A stretch of 64,000 bases of DNA from Chara braunii (taxonomy: Eukaryota > Streptophyta > Charophyceae > Charales > Characeae): the NCBI GenBank assembly GCA_003427395.1, contig BFEA01000053.1, positions 3,480,642-3,544,641 on the forward strand, given 5' to 3'. The notes below the pieces were generated by a model. The model had not been told where the DNA came from. It saw only the letters and a list, made by a program, of their open reading frames with translations, and made no database searches. Of the stretch, positions 34,620-44,689 are shown piece by piece (the first letter of the stretch is position 1; each line of letters opens with the position of its first letter). The position numbers were made by a program, and so were the translations under genes.

Positions 34620-35429
34620 TCATAAAAGAATGCAACGAGTACTACGAAGAGCATTATCAAAGCAACGCGATGAAAAAAGGGGGGGGAATGCCCGAACCCA
34701 TCCCGGGATGTGGACAAGGGGGAAGGTGGGCAAGAATGCAAGGCAGGTAGCAGTAAGAGAAGGACCTAAAAACCAAATCACAAAGAAGAGCAGCAAAGTA
34801 GAAGCAACGAAGAGAATCATGAAGCTAGACAGGAGCCCAAAGGGCCTAAACTGGACTCGTATGGTCGTCTGATCCATATTGTACTCTTCACCCAATAGAT
34901 CGTCAATATCAAAAGACAAAAATGCAGTCTATCACGCCTTGCACCACCTAGATGGAGGAACGGATGACGAATTACGACAGGCATATCCGTACGAAGCCGA
35001 TTTGAGAATCTGAACATAAAAGAAAATCAGGAATGCTACGTAGGCCATGAAGGCAATCAGAAAAATAAGCGCTATGTGCGCAGCAACCAAAAGCTCCATG
35101 CCCTCACTTCTCAAATACCAAATGAAGATAACAAACCCTAGGAAGCCAATCACAACATGCACATCAATCACAAATATCCAAAAAACTTGCATAAGCATGT
35201 AGGGAAAACCAAAACACGAGCAAAAGGAATTTTTCCTAAAAAAGGGGGGGGAATTTTTTTTTGAAGAAAAAGGGAAACAGAGGGCAGATCGAAAGAAGAG
35301 GAGGGCAAAGAGACAGGTAGAAGAGGTCGAAGAAATCCCCAATTTCGGTTGAAACGGCCCCAATGTGCAGACATATGAACAAAGGGTGATGAAGCACGCT
35401 CTTAAGTACTTTTCACCGATCTCCATCAA
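34620..35429 (-). pseudogene. Possible decayed multi-pass membrane protein
   Basis: Two minus-strand frames (35429-34932 and 34919-34620) are in the same phase, separated by one stop at 34932. The joined translation has several hydrophobic stretches, for example VFWIFVIDVHVVIGFLGFVI, ELLVAAHIALIFLIAFMAYV and LLSSFMILFVASTLLLFFVI, each long enough to span a membrane. No family is recognised. Hydrophobic frames can arise by chance on the strand opposite A-rich sequence, which is present here, so this is tentative. Confidence 0.25.
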
Positions 35430-35457
35430 ATCGGATCTTCATAGAACAAAACCTTCT

Positions 35458-36220
35458 TCATGACGTACCAAAAAAAGGGGGGAGGATACTTTCGAAGGCA
35501 TGGCCCAGGATCCATAGGGAGTCATTTAGAGCGAGAAGGGGAGGGAGTTCGTGAGGAGCTAAGAGAGTGGGGCAGGGGGTGGGTGGTGGGGTAGTCATGC
35601 CATGAACAGGAATTACCCCTCTAGCCATCATGGAAGTCGTAACCAGGTTCACAGGTTCCTCCGATTGTACGTAGCTCAGAACCCACTGGTCGGGCAGAGT
35701 GGATGCTGCACAAAGGTATCCAATCACAGGATGGGATGCGTACAAGTAGCACAGTCGGCAAAGCACCTCCAACCATAGAAACTATGGCGACACGGAAGTA
35801 CCGACGACTGATGCGGTGAATGGGTTAGCAAAAAGTCGAAAGAGCGGTCAATGAGAACACACCCCTCAATTCCCTGCTAGTACCATTCATCGCGTCAACC
35901 GGCTCCTTCCGTAGTGAGGGCCTTAACTACTATAGCGTCCGAATATATGTACTGGCAGAATGGCCAAAAACTCATGGAAAACCCAAGGTGGGCAAATCGA
36001 AAGAAACCTCGTGGCCCCGAAGTACTGTTAATTATGGGGTCTGGGCTACCTTTCCCGAGGCCTACAGTCCTTAACATGATGTCGAACCCAGGATGGATTA
36101 ACTTACTCATTAGTCCCCCAAGCACCAGACTGCTTGGAATTCCGCGACTTTTCTGTCAACTCATCAGGAAGTTGCATAGAAGAGAAATATATACACCTAT
36201 ATATATATAAATTTCGCAAG
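35458..36220. other. No gene recognised
   Basis: A 98-codon plus-strand frame (35914-36210) and a 104-codon minus frame (35458-35772) have no recognisable motif. Confidence 0.35.
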
Positions 36221-36232
36221 CCATCAAATAAA

Positions 36233-36235
<3 letters not shown>

Positions 36236-36278
<43 letters not shown>

Positions 36279-36370
36279 GAGAAAGAGAGAGAAAGAGGAT
36301 AGGGAAGGCGAAGTCGGCAGAAGGGGAAGTGAAGTTTTTCTTCGCTTTCTTTCCTTTTTTACCATTTTTG

Positions 36371-36419
<49 letters not shown>

Positions 36420-36429
36420 TGTGTGTGTG

Positions 36430-36472
<43 letters not shown>

Positions 36473-36598
36473 CGGGGGAGGGTTGGGGGAAGTCGACGTG
36501 TTGGAGGGGTAAAGGCGCACCATCCGGCGTGATTTTAGTGTTTGTTTTGTCCTTTGTTATTTCCATTTATGTGTGCAAGAAAAAGCATCGGTGGCATG

Positions 36599-36645
<47 letters not shown>
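36236..36645. repeat. (GT)n and (GA)n microsatellites
   Basis: GT tracts lie at about 36238-36277 and 36373-36432, GA tracts at 36435-36469 and 36602-36642. The long plus-strand frame starting at 36232 is open over these tracts only because of their composition; its last part is family F unit A. Confidence 0.95.
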
Positions 36646-36655
36646 CTGCATCAGA

Positions 36656-36843
36656 CAGTTGCCTCCACCATTACTGCATCACCTGTTGTATTTGTTTTTG
36701 CGAGCAAGGCTGCAACAGGTCATCTAGTAGCCTATAGAAACCTGGCTGTGGGGCAGACTTTCCTCGAAGGGGTGGCAGAGTTGCTGCAGGGAGAGGAGGA
36801 TGGTTTCATGGAGGAGGATGAAGACGACGACATGAAAGACTGA
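36656..36843 (+). pseudogene. Family F unit A, locus 2 (C-terminal part only)
   Basis: The last ~60 codons read NLAVGQTFLEGVAELLQGEE and an acidic tail ending DDDMKD, matching NVAIGEMFLDRLSELF and the acidic end of unit A in locus 1. The codons after the TGA (D-F-TAG) recall the DWDF ending there, so the stop may be a W-to-stop change. TGTGCAG follows at 36891. The N-terminal half has been replaced by microsatellite sequence. Confidence 0.5.
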
Positions 36844-36931
36844 GACTTCTAGGAGAAGGTTGTAAGAAAGGTTGGTTGGATTATCGATAATGTGCAGGGA
36901 AAGGAAAATGCCAATGGGGATATCATGCGGA

Positions 36932-36982
36932 ATGACCTACGTAGACGATGTATTCTAATTGTTTGAAAAGATGGAGGGTTAG
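36932..36982 (+). pseudogene. Short duplicate of the end of family F unit C
   Basis: ATGACCTACGTAGACGATGT and the following bases match 39653-39705, the C-terminal end of unit C in locus 2 (MTYVDDVF-x-LFE). Similarity continues for about 110 bp of 3' flank into 37100. Confidence 0.6.
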
Positions 36983-37082
36983 GCAGAGAATCAGAGGAAA
37001 CGGCAAGGGTGACACCCAAGAGTAAGGATACATGGATGCGAAGGCAGGAGTTGAAAAAAAGAAGAGGGTAGGAAAGTGGAGG

Positions 37083-37230
37083 GGAGCTTAAAAGTCTGGC
37101 AAGGCTAATGACAAATGAGATAGCATGTTGTCCCTCCCCTTCTCTTGCCTCTAGAGGGGAGGTTAAAAGACTAGCAAGGCCAATGACAAATGATATAGCA
37201 TGCTATCTCTCCCCTTCTCTGGCCTGCAAT
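37083..37230. repeat. 72-bp tandem duplication
   Basis: Two copies of a segment with GGAG-C/G-TTAAAAG, GCAAGGC, AATGACAAATGA, ATAGCATG and CTCCCCTTCTCT. Confidence 0.85.
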
Positions 37231-37336
37231 TGGCAGGGGTTGAAAGTCGCTCCAGGGCTATCATATCTATGGTTAGAGTTATTGTGGGACCTGTAAAAGG
37301 AAGAAGATGGTTGGGAGGATGATGTTGAGGGAACGG

Positions 37337-38316
37337 TGTGGGCCACAGGGACGATCTGCCTCTCCACGGAAACATTGACACCTATTCTGTATTTCGCTGG
37401 CGTTAAACCACTAGTACCTTTGCCGCGTGGGAAAATAGCGGGCCTCGGGAGGACCTCCGACCTTTTCGGAGGCCGAAACGAAACAACGGCCACCGATCAA
37501 ATTTATCAATGGCAGTCATCGTCGGGCGCCTCCAAATTTTTAGGAGTTTGGGAAAATTGCCACTTTTCCCTATTTTCCCAACATTGGCGGAGGTACTAGT
37601 GGTCGGGCCTGACCTCCGTTTTTCTAGGAGTTTGGTAAAAGTGTCAGTTTTCCCAATTTTCCCAACACCGACGGAGGTACTAGTGGTTTAAACGACTAGT
37701 ACCTCCGCAAGTGTTGGGAAAATAGAGAAAAGTGACAGTTTTCCAAACTCCTAAAAAATTGAAGGTAGGGCTCGATTACGGCTGCCATTGATAACTGTGA
37801 TCGGAGTTTGTCGTTTTGTTTCGGCCTCCTAAACGGTCGGAGGCCCAACCGAGTTCCCACTCGTCAAAGGTACACGTGGTTTAACGCAAAATCCAATGTG
37901 GCTCTTAAAGCACACGAAAGATCTTGTGTGGCGGGAAGGGAACTCAGGTTGCCAATGAAGGGTTGAATGAGATTAGTAGTAAGGTCGTAATGGGAGGATG
38001 GGAGGAACTCAGGTTGCCCTGCCATCAGGCACGTGCGTGGGTACCGCTCTTCATAGCGGAGTGATTTGGGGGGGGGTCAAGCACATTCGGGAAGTGGTCG
38101 AATCGATGGAGTTAGTACATATTCGGTATTCATGGTTGGCTAATGACTTCTATAAGATCTCGCTAGAACGGGAAACTTTCAAATGTGCTTACGATTCTAC
38201 AAGTTGTCAGGGGAGAAAGCAATGAAATATATCGCGAAACCAGATGGATTGTGGTCCGTCGAGAAGTAGCAATGGTCCCATCCTACGTCGATGACGTTTT
38301 TCTATTGTTTCAGATC
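37337..38316 (+). pseudogene. Family F unit B, locus 2, split by an inverted-repeat element
   Basis: 37337-37403 matches 11088-11157 of locus 1 (GACGATCTGCC, GACACCT, TTCGC). After the inserted element the match resumes (CCAATGTGG, then TCAGGTTGCC with GGAGGAACTCAGG) and passes into GGVKHIREVVESMELVHIRYSW and NDFYKISLE, equivalent to GGYRHICRVVESL and DEFYKILLEE of locus 1. A frameshift near 38200 follows; YVDDVFLLF-like codons are still readable in another frame around 38285-38315. A dead copy. Confidence 0.45.
37404..37880. mobile_element. Fold-back (long inverted repeat) element, TTAA-flanked
   Basis: The left end TTAAACCACTAGTACCTTTG and the right end, reverse-complemented TTAAACCACGTGTACCTTTG, begin arms of roughly 230 bp that pair over most of their length. 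Matching arm segments include CCTCCGACC and GGAGGCCGAAAC, ATCAATGGCAG, TTTTTAGGAGTTTGG and CTATTTTCCCAACA. A smaller palindrome, GAGGTACTAGTGG with CGACTAGTACCTC, is at the centre. It interrupts family F unit B, whose flanks match the uninterrupted locus 1 copy. TTAA at both ends suggests TTAA target choice. It has no coding capacity. Confidence 0.8.
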
Positions 38317-38555
38317 CAATGTTTTTTTTTGAAATAACAACAAAGGGGGGGAGGTAGTGAACTAACAAACATACCACAGGGGAAACCACGAAGACGAAAG
38401 CATGTGTGAATAAGGGATCACAATAAGAACAAGGACGAGGGCTAGGTGTATCATATTGCAGCTAGGTGTATAGTATGGTGGAACTAAAATAAGGTGGTAT
38501 GATACCATATGGATGTAAATAATGACAGGAGGAGGAACCCCAAGGACTACAGGCA

Positions 38556-39700
38556 ATGACCCAAAGGCGGGTGTTTTGGGAAGATAGGGATCTTGGGATC
38601 TCGCCGCCAAGAGAAACAAATAATGGGGCAGAGGTTAACTTACCGACAAGCTGTGTAGCACACCGAACATGTTCGGAGCTTTTCCGAACGTCCGAACATG
38701 TTCCGGTGTTCGGTCGAACACCCCCCGAACGTGTTCGGTTGAACATAAAAAGAAGGTTTGTTTTTTTGTTTTTTATTTTTAACTCAAGTTTGGTTACGAA
38801 TTTCAGCTAATACTCCCAAGCAAAAGTTATTTGTATTATTATTTTACATAACATTTATTTTTTTCAAAAGTTTCTAAGATTTTTATTTTTATTATTATTT
38901 TTTAATATTCGCGTTCGGAAGGTTTTGACGCTCATTCACGTTCGGTCGCGAACGTTCAGGTTTGGTCACCGAACCCGAACACGATGCTACACAGCCGACA
39001 ACGAATGGGATCCGAAACCCGGTAATAGATTGGGTGGGGATTGAACTTATGGAAAACACCGTGTACCTGGTAGTAGAGGTGGAGTGTCGCATCAGGTGTG
39101 AACAAGAGGCTTGGATTACAAATCCTCAAAGACACGTTCATGGGAAAGGCGTGTTGTACCTATCCAAGGATGGGTGTCGTGCGTTCGAAATTGCTTCGGG
39201 TAGGGACCCCGTGTGCATGTTCGATGGGGCATGGCAGCTAACTTGGCGTGAAGGGTTTGAGTTTGCACATGCCGAAAGGGATGATGTCACAATAGAAATA
39301 GGAGTTGCCATGCCAGAGACCTTCAATCCTCTTGAGGAAAATGTGCGGATGGAGTTGCCACCCTTCCTACTCCAACACTTCGGAGGGGTGGAATGTGTTA
39401 GGGATGCGATACAAGCCCTATCCGCCTTAGATTTTAAGGAACTTCAACCCATCGGCAATACTGCAGAGTCTTCCTGGAAATGGGGCCGTTTGACGAGGAG
39501 CAGACGTAGGGAGTGTCTCACATCGTACATGCAGCCATGGCAACAAGGCCTAAGATTACGGTAATCCGTGACGAGGTGTTGTAGGGTCGTTTGACAAGGA
39601 GCAGACGGAGCCATGGCAACAAGGTCGTTTGTCATTAGGCGAGAGATAGCAGAATGACCTATGTAGACGATGTATTCCGATTGTTTGAAGGGACAGAGGG
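38556..39700 (+). pseudogene. Family F unit C, locus 2, split by a MITE
   Basis: The N-terminal piece (38556-38650) reads GISPPRETNNGAEVNLPT. After the 344-bp MITE the frame resumes TTNGIRNPVIDWVGIELMEN, TVYLVVEVE, GVLYLSKDGCRAFEIASGRD, AWQLTWREGFEFA and MELPPFLLQHFGGVECVRDA without a stop to about 39450. There it shifts to YCRVFLEMGPFDEEQT and TRPKITVIRDEVL in another frame, and MTYVDDVFRLFEGTEG ends it. Short copies of GGGTCGTTTGAC and GCCATGGCAACAAGG near 39585-39630 show a small internal duplication. This is the best-preserved N-terminal half of the family. Confidence 0.6.
38651..38994. mobile_element. hAT-type MITE, copy 1 (GAACATGTTCGG arms)
   Basis: A 344-bp non-coding element with perfect 10-bp terminal inverted repeats CTGTGTAGCA / TGCTACACAG, flanked by 8-bp direct repeats CCGACAAG (38643-38650) and CCGACAAC (38995-39002), one mismatch. 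The arms are built from self-complementary words (GAACATGTTCGG, GTTCGGTCGCGAAC). The AT-rich middle, read on the minus strand, contains AACTTTTGCTTGGGAGTATT and GAAATTCGT, shared with the MITEs at 49000 and 57190. The 8-bp target duplication indicates hAT transposase mobilisation. It splits family F unit C. Confidence 0.85.
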
Positions 39701-39840
39701 TTAGGTAGAGAAGGGGAGGAACCGGCAAGGGTGACACCTAAGAGTAAGGGTAGAGTATCAGGAAGGCAAGAATGAAAAGGAAAGAAGAGGGCAGCAAAGT
39801 AGTGAGGAGCTTAAAAGTTTGGCAAGGCATACATTGTTTC
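39640..39840. repeat. Duplicate of 36932-37100
   Basis: The end of unit C and its flank (GGCAAGGGTGACACC, AAGAGTAAGG, GAGGAGCTTAAAAGT, TGGCAAGGC) recur at 36932-37100, so a segment of this locus was copied to the gap between units A and B. Confidence 0.8.
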
Positions 39841-39873
39841 TTTTGGACCATGCAGAGGCTTTGACAACCGGAG

Positions 39874-40615
39874 ATGGCGACAAGACGAGTCCAAGCATCA
39901 CTACAAATTACTTACCCTCGACCTCCCTTTGATCGTGTAAACGGGTGGGAATTGTCACTCCCATCCGGCCACAAGATACGGGGGATTGACGTGGAACGGC
40001 GGGTTGTAACCTTGGGAGAAAACTTGGCATTTATGATGCTGGTATGCGTATGGAGTGGGATGAAGTTTAACCGCGGGCCCGGGAATGACTTGTACACGGA
40101 ATTGGTGGTAACACGGACTTTGTGCTTATCGGAGGTTGGTTGGCACATGTTGGGTATCGGAATAGCCCAAGGGCACAGATTGGCCCCAATGTTTCGGAGA
40201 GCTTCTCAGATACTTTCCTGAGTAGGCTCAGGAATCAAAAGAATGGCAAGGATTTAGAGCTCTAACACCCCGGTTACGTTGTCAGGTTTCACGATTCACG
40301 ATTGACCTAATTGTTGGAAGCCTTCCTTGGGCAAGGGATCTGGTAGACTTGTCAGTAGTTTGGGCGCACAAATTTCGGTCGCAAACCATTGGAGTTTTCT
40401 ATGATGTGGTCGTAGGTCATGGACCATTATAGGGAACAGGGCATGAGAATTATTGCAGCTCATCAATGTTTTGATATTCGGGACACCGCGCCGGCCTATT
40501 CTGAGTATGAACCTATAATTTTGCGAGAAATTGAAATGGGGGAAAATTACCTTGCAGGGATAATTCAACTATTTGAGGAACCCGCAGGGTAGGCTGGGCC
40601 CGAGGTCCAAATGTA
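39874..40615 (+). pseudogene. Family F unit D, locus 2
   Basis: From 39934 the frame reads NGWELSLPSGHKIRGIDVER, VVTLGENLAFMMLV, WSGMKFNRGPGNDLY and VVTRTLCLSEVGWHMLGIGI, nearly matching unit D of locus 1, then runs out of frame. Later pieces, in shifting frames, correspond to FYDVVVGHGPL, the LIFG-PR segment and a GENY-like segment followed by EEPAG. TGTGCAG follows at 40644. Frameshifts and stops in the C-terminal half indicate a dead copy. Confidence 0.5.
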
Positions 40616-40963
40616 AGAAACTCACGAGAAGATTGTTTGTCCCTGTGCAGAAGGATAACAAGCATTTATTACCTACCGTTATCGTTTAGAGTTGTGCGCA
40701 CAATTCTGTCGAGGTATTTCGGGGATGTATGGGTTGTAACGCTACTCCGGGGCTCGAAGAACGCAAAAGAGGAATCAAGGTGGAGGGTGTTAATCTTCAA
40801 AAATGGGTTGACCTCCTTATGGGTCGAATGCTAACAAGTCCCTTCATTCACTCTTTCTTCTTTCGTTTGTCAATTCATAGGTCAGGATTGTTCATTTTTT
40901 ATAACCATTTTGTTCATATGAAGTTCCTTCAAACCTTTCAAGTGATAATGTAGTGAACCCCTT

Positions 40964-41185
40964 TTGATTCGGGGTTCCAAAAAAATCATACCAAAGCACC
41001 CGCTAGGCCGGATCACTCCGTCTTTGGGATTTTTATCGGGCCCGACCGAAGCCTTAACACCAATCGACTGCCAGATAATTGTTGCCCTTCTTTCAGACGA
41101 AGAGGAAGAGTCAAGTTGCGACTTGCCGAATGCCTTCTCGCACTGGCGGACACCAGCACCTGCAGAAGGGGAGCTAGACCCGCTC
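40964..41185 (+). CDS. Hypothetical coding segment conserved in both block Z copies
   Basis: The frame reads LGRITPSLGFLSGPTEALTP, IDCQIIVALLSDEEEESSCD, LPNAFSHWRTPAPAEGE. It aligns with the minus-strand frame at 8380-8937 over the GRIT, CQ, LLS-EEE and CDLP-A positions. The similarity stops at the TIR element at 41187, which supplies the rest of this ORF. Function unknown; it may be the surviving part of a gene carried by block Z. Confidence 0.35.
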
Positions 41186-42880
41186 CTTAAACCACCAGTA
41201 CATCCAGCTATCGACCTCGGACCCTTTTCGGAAGCCGCCTGCCGCCGATTCGATATATCTACGATGCTGGGCCTCCAAAAATTTTGTATGCGACGAGTTT
41301 TCTTTTCAGCAAGGTTGGGCCGTGTACTGGCGGCTTCATAAGGAGCAAGTTGATCAATCAAGCATTTGTGCAATCAACACATGTTATGCCTCCAGGCATG
41401 GTCGTGCCACGTGCCCAACCGCCCTTAAATCGAATTCTCTCAAGGGGAAGACAAATACAAGTCCATATTTCCTTGTCTTTACTTATGTACACGACCATGC
41501 ATCGGGCGCCCCCTTCGGTTTGGTAAGGGTTAGTTTAACCACTACCTGACACCTCCACCATTTTTGTGGGCCCCCACCCTGTTAGACTTTTGAGCCTAAT
41601 CGACTTTTTAGAGGGTCCCAGTTGGGTCAACCCTGCCCACGTACATATCAACGGTGCGGGGCATTTTGTCAAAGGGTCACCCCAACCCAGTGCTTTGAGG
41701 TGGATGGGGATGGGCCATCGTGCGAGAGAGCTTTGACATTTGGGGGATGTAGCTCAACCCTCGCGCTAGGGTGGGTAGTCTCGCAGGTCTATGCAAACAT
41801 CAATTCTTGGTTTTGTCTTATGTTCTCGGGCAATTGCTCCTTCCAATACTCAGGCAGTACAGGGAGTTAGTTGAAAGTTCTTCTTCCTGTGCAACACCGC
41901 CAAGCGTCCTCCTTGGGACAACTATATATCTCATCGTGGTAGATCAGACGGTCTTCGTGGAGGCAAGGGACTTACCCTTCGGCTTAAACAGGCCGCTCCA
42001 CAAGAGCAATCTTTCTCACCTGACCAGGGTGCTCTTCGTTCCCACCTTTTGCCCTTATTTTTTTGTTCTCCCCTCAGGAGGTGCGCCTCCTTTACTCGGG
42101 CCAGCTTTGCGGCTTGTCCACTTTCCGAAGTCAGTGCCTTATCAATAGACTTTTACATGTGTCACAATCCTTTGTTGTCTAAAGCAATGTTCTCTTGTTT
42201 GTTTATACGCCCCTTAGTATCCCAAGGCCGCACCCATACATCCTCAAGACTCTATCCCTCCCTCATACATCCATTTGCACAATAACTTTTCTTTTCCAAG
42301 TCCCATAACTCAAAGCAAGTGGGACTGCGCTTTTAGGCATAAGGGAACAGGGTCATCCATAGCAAGAGTTTTGTTCACAACACGCCATTCCAATCAATGC
42401 TCCTTTAGCTATTCAGCCTCGCCGGACATTCAATCTTTGCACAAGGCATCGTTTCTTTATCACTTACCTGCATACTCAACACAGACAACGACAAACACAA
42501 CCCCCATCAGGGTCAACAAATAATCCCCCTCGCATGTCTATTATTTCCTTGGTTCAATTCCCAGCCCCGTTCCTTATATCATTCAATCATTATTTTTCGC
42601 CAACAACTTGTTCTATTTATGCAGTAGGGGTGTTCGTCGAGTCAACTAACCTCTCTTTTTCTTTTATTCAACAAGCTTTCATAATCTCGAGTCTTTTCCT
42701 CTCCGTGGCACAGGGGACCGACTACCCTCGCCTTGCCCTTTTTCTCCACCAAGTGATATCAAATTTTCTTTCACCGTTCGTTCCGTGGCAATGTGACAAG
42801 CAAACGGGGATGGGTTATTCGCATGCCGAGATGAAGAAGGGGTGAAAGGGTGAAGGGTCTAAGATCGGCTTAGATGGCTG
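40975..42880 (+). repeat. Block Z, copy 2
   Basis: Collinear with the reverse complement of 7520-8815. It starts at GGATCACTCCGTCTTTGGGA and ends before the GT/GA microsatellite, as in copy 1, where the block ends before (CT)n. Short frames within it have no recognised domain except the conserved segment noted separately. Confidence 0.8.
41187..41344. mobile_element. TTAAACCAC-type inverted-repeat element in block Z
   Basis: The left end is CCTTAAACCACCAGTACATCC-like and the right end, reverse-complemented, begins CCTTATGAAGCCGCCAGTACACG. The insertion is absent from block Z copy 1, where the flanking sequences (GGGGCTAGAGTCACTCCCC and CGAGTTGATCA) lie next to each other. Internal similarity to the 37404 element includes GACCTCGGACCCTTTTCGGA. 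Confidence 0.7.
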
Positions 42881-42902
42881 AGGTAGGGGAGAAACTTGGC
42901 CG

Positions 42903-42905
<3 letters not shown>

Positions 42906-42996
<91 letters not shown>

Positions 42997-43060
42997 GAAA
43001 GACATTCTATGTACAAACGAGAGAGGGAGAGAGAGAGAAAGACATTCTATGTACAAACCA
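42906..43060. repeat. (GT)n(GA)n microsatellite and 38-bp tandem duplication
   Basis: A GT tract (42905-42956) passes into GA; then a segment with GAGAGGGAGAGAGAGAGAAA and GACATTCTATGTACAAAC is repeated twice. Confidence 0.95.
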
Positions 43061-43124
43061 AGCCCCCTACTTAACCTATCTCTTTACCCAAGGGCCCCCC
43101 TAGGCTCCCCAGACCAGATGATGC

Positions 43125-44300
43125 ATGGAGGTGACCAAATGAAGGAGGCGGAGGACGAAGAAGGTGCAAGGTGCTCGCTCGGCTATGGTGGATGGGTGAT
43201 GAAGGAGGAGGAGAAAGGAGTGGCAAGGTGTTTGGCTATGGTAGATGGGTGATGGAGGAAGAAGGTGTAAGGTGCTTGGTTATGGTGGATGGGTGACAGA
43301 CGTGCAGGAGGAGGGGGGTGCAAGGTGCTTGGGTATGGTGGATGGGTGATGGAGGTGGAGGAGGAAGAAGGTGCAAGGTGCTTGGCTAAGGTGGATGGGT
43401 GATGGAGGTGGAGGAGGAAGAAGGTGCAAGGTGCTTGGCTATGGTGGATGGGTGATGGAGGTTGAGGAGGACGAAGATGCAAGGTGCTTGGCTATGGTGG
43501 ATGGGTGATGGAGGTGGAGAAGGAAGAAGGTGCAAGGTGCAACGTGCTTGACAATGGTGGATGGGTGATGGAGGTGGAGGAGGAATAAGGTGCAAGGAGC
43601 TTGGCTATGGTAGATGGGTGATGGAGTTGGAGGAGGAAGAAGATGCAAGGTGCTTGCCTATGGTGGATGGGTGATGGAGGTGGAGGAGGAAGAAGGTGTA
43701 AGGTGCAAGGTGCTTGACTATGGTGGATAGATGATGAAGGTGGAGGCGGAAGAAGATGCAAGGTGCTTGGCTATGTTGGATGGATGATGGAGGTGGAGGC
43801 AGGAGAAGGTGCAAGTTGCTTGGCTATGGTGTATGGGTGATGGAGGTGGAGAAGGAAGAAGGTGCAAGGTGCTTGGCTATTGTGGACGACTGATGGGGGT
43901 GAAGAGAGAAGTAGGTGTAATGTGTTTCGCTATTGTGGATGAGTGATGGAGGTGGAGGAGGAATACAGTGCAAGGAGTTTGGCTATGGTGGATGGGTGAT
44001 GGAGGTGGAGGAAGAAGATGCAAGGTGCTTGGCTATGGTGGATGGGTGATGGAGATGGAGGAGGAAGACACTGTAAGGTGCTGGGCTATGGTGGATGGGT
44101 TATGGACGTGGAGGAGGAAAAAGATGCAAGGTGCTTGGCTGCGGTGGATGGGTGATGGAGGTGGAGGAAGGCGAAGGTGCAACGTGCTTGGCTAAAAGGG
44201 ATGGGTGATGGACGTGGAGGAAGAAGAATGTGGAAGGTGTTTGGCTATGGTGGATGGGTGATGGGGGTGAAGGATGAAGAAGGCGCAAGGTGCGATGGCA
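43125..44300. repeat. 53-bp minisatellite, G-rich strand
   Basis: About 20 copies of a unit GTGCAAGGTGCTTGGCTATG plus GTGGATGGGTGATGGAGGTGG plus AGGAGGAAGAAG (split here for length). It is the reverse complement of the unit at 6100-7290. The minus-strand Ser/Pro/His-rich frames are compositional. Confidence 0.92.
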
Positions 44301-44689
44301 TTCTCCTACTTCCATGTATTGACCCCTACTTGTTGGTTTTGTTCAAAGCCCATTTCCGCAGAAACACCCAGGATTATGAAAAACACAACGAAACACGGAC
44401 CACCAGAAAACGAAGAAAAACTTAGATTCGCAGAAAAACTATGATTTGGAGCACTTCCGGCTTTTGGCAGAACTTTCTAGTTAGAGGCAGAGGCGAAAAA
44501 GACAATTTTTTGTTTGTCACCCTAAACGTCGTCAATTAATCCCATAACTTTGCAGACCCTCGGTATATCCCTAAGAGATAGCCCTTGTAAAATTTTGCCT
44601 AATTTATTGGTCATTTGCTCCTGCTTGCCCGTTTTGGACTTAGCCCGTAGACCTGGTTCAACAATTGGGGTAAGTCCATTTCCTGCTTT
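44301..44689. other. No gene recognised
   Basis: A unique-looking spacer between the 53-bp and 90-bp arrays, without a motif. Confidence 0.4.

Noticed and set aside
36232-36655. Cys/Val and Arg/Glu repeat frame
   Set aside because: Translation of GT and GA microsatellites; only the last part (36656-36843) matches family F.
43183-44315. Ser/Pro/His-rich minus-strand frames
   Set aside because: Reverse strand of the 53-bp minisatellite.
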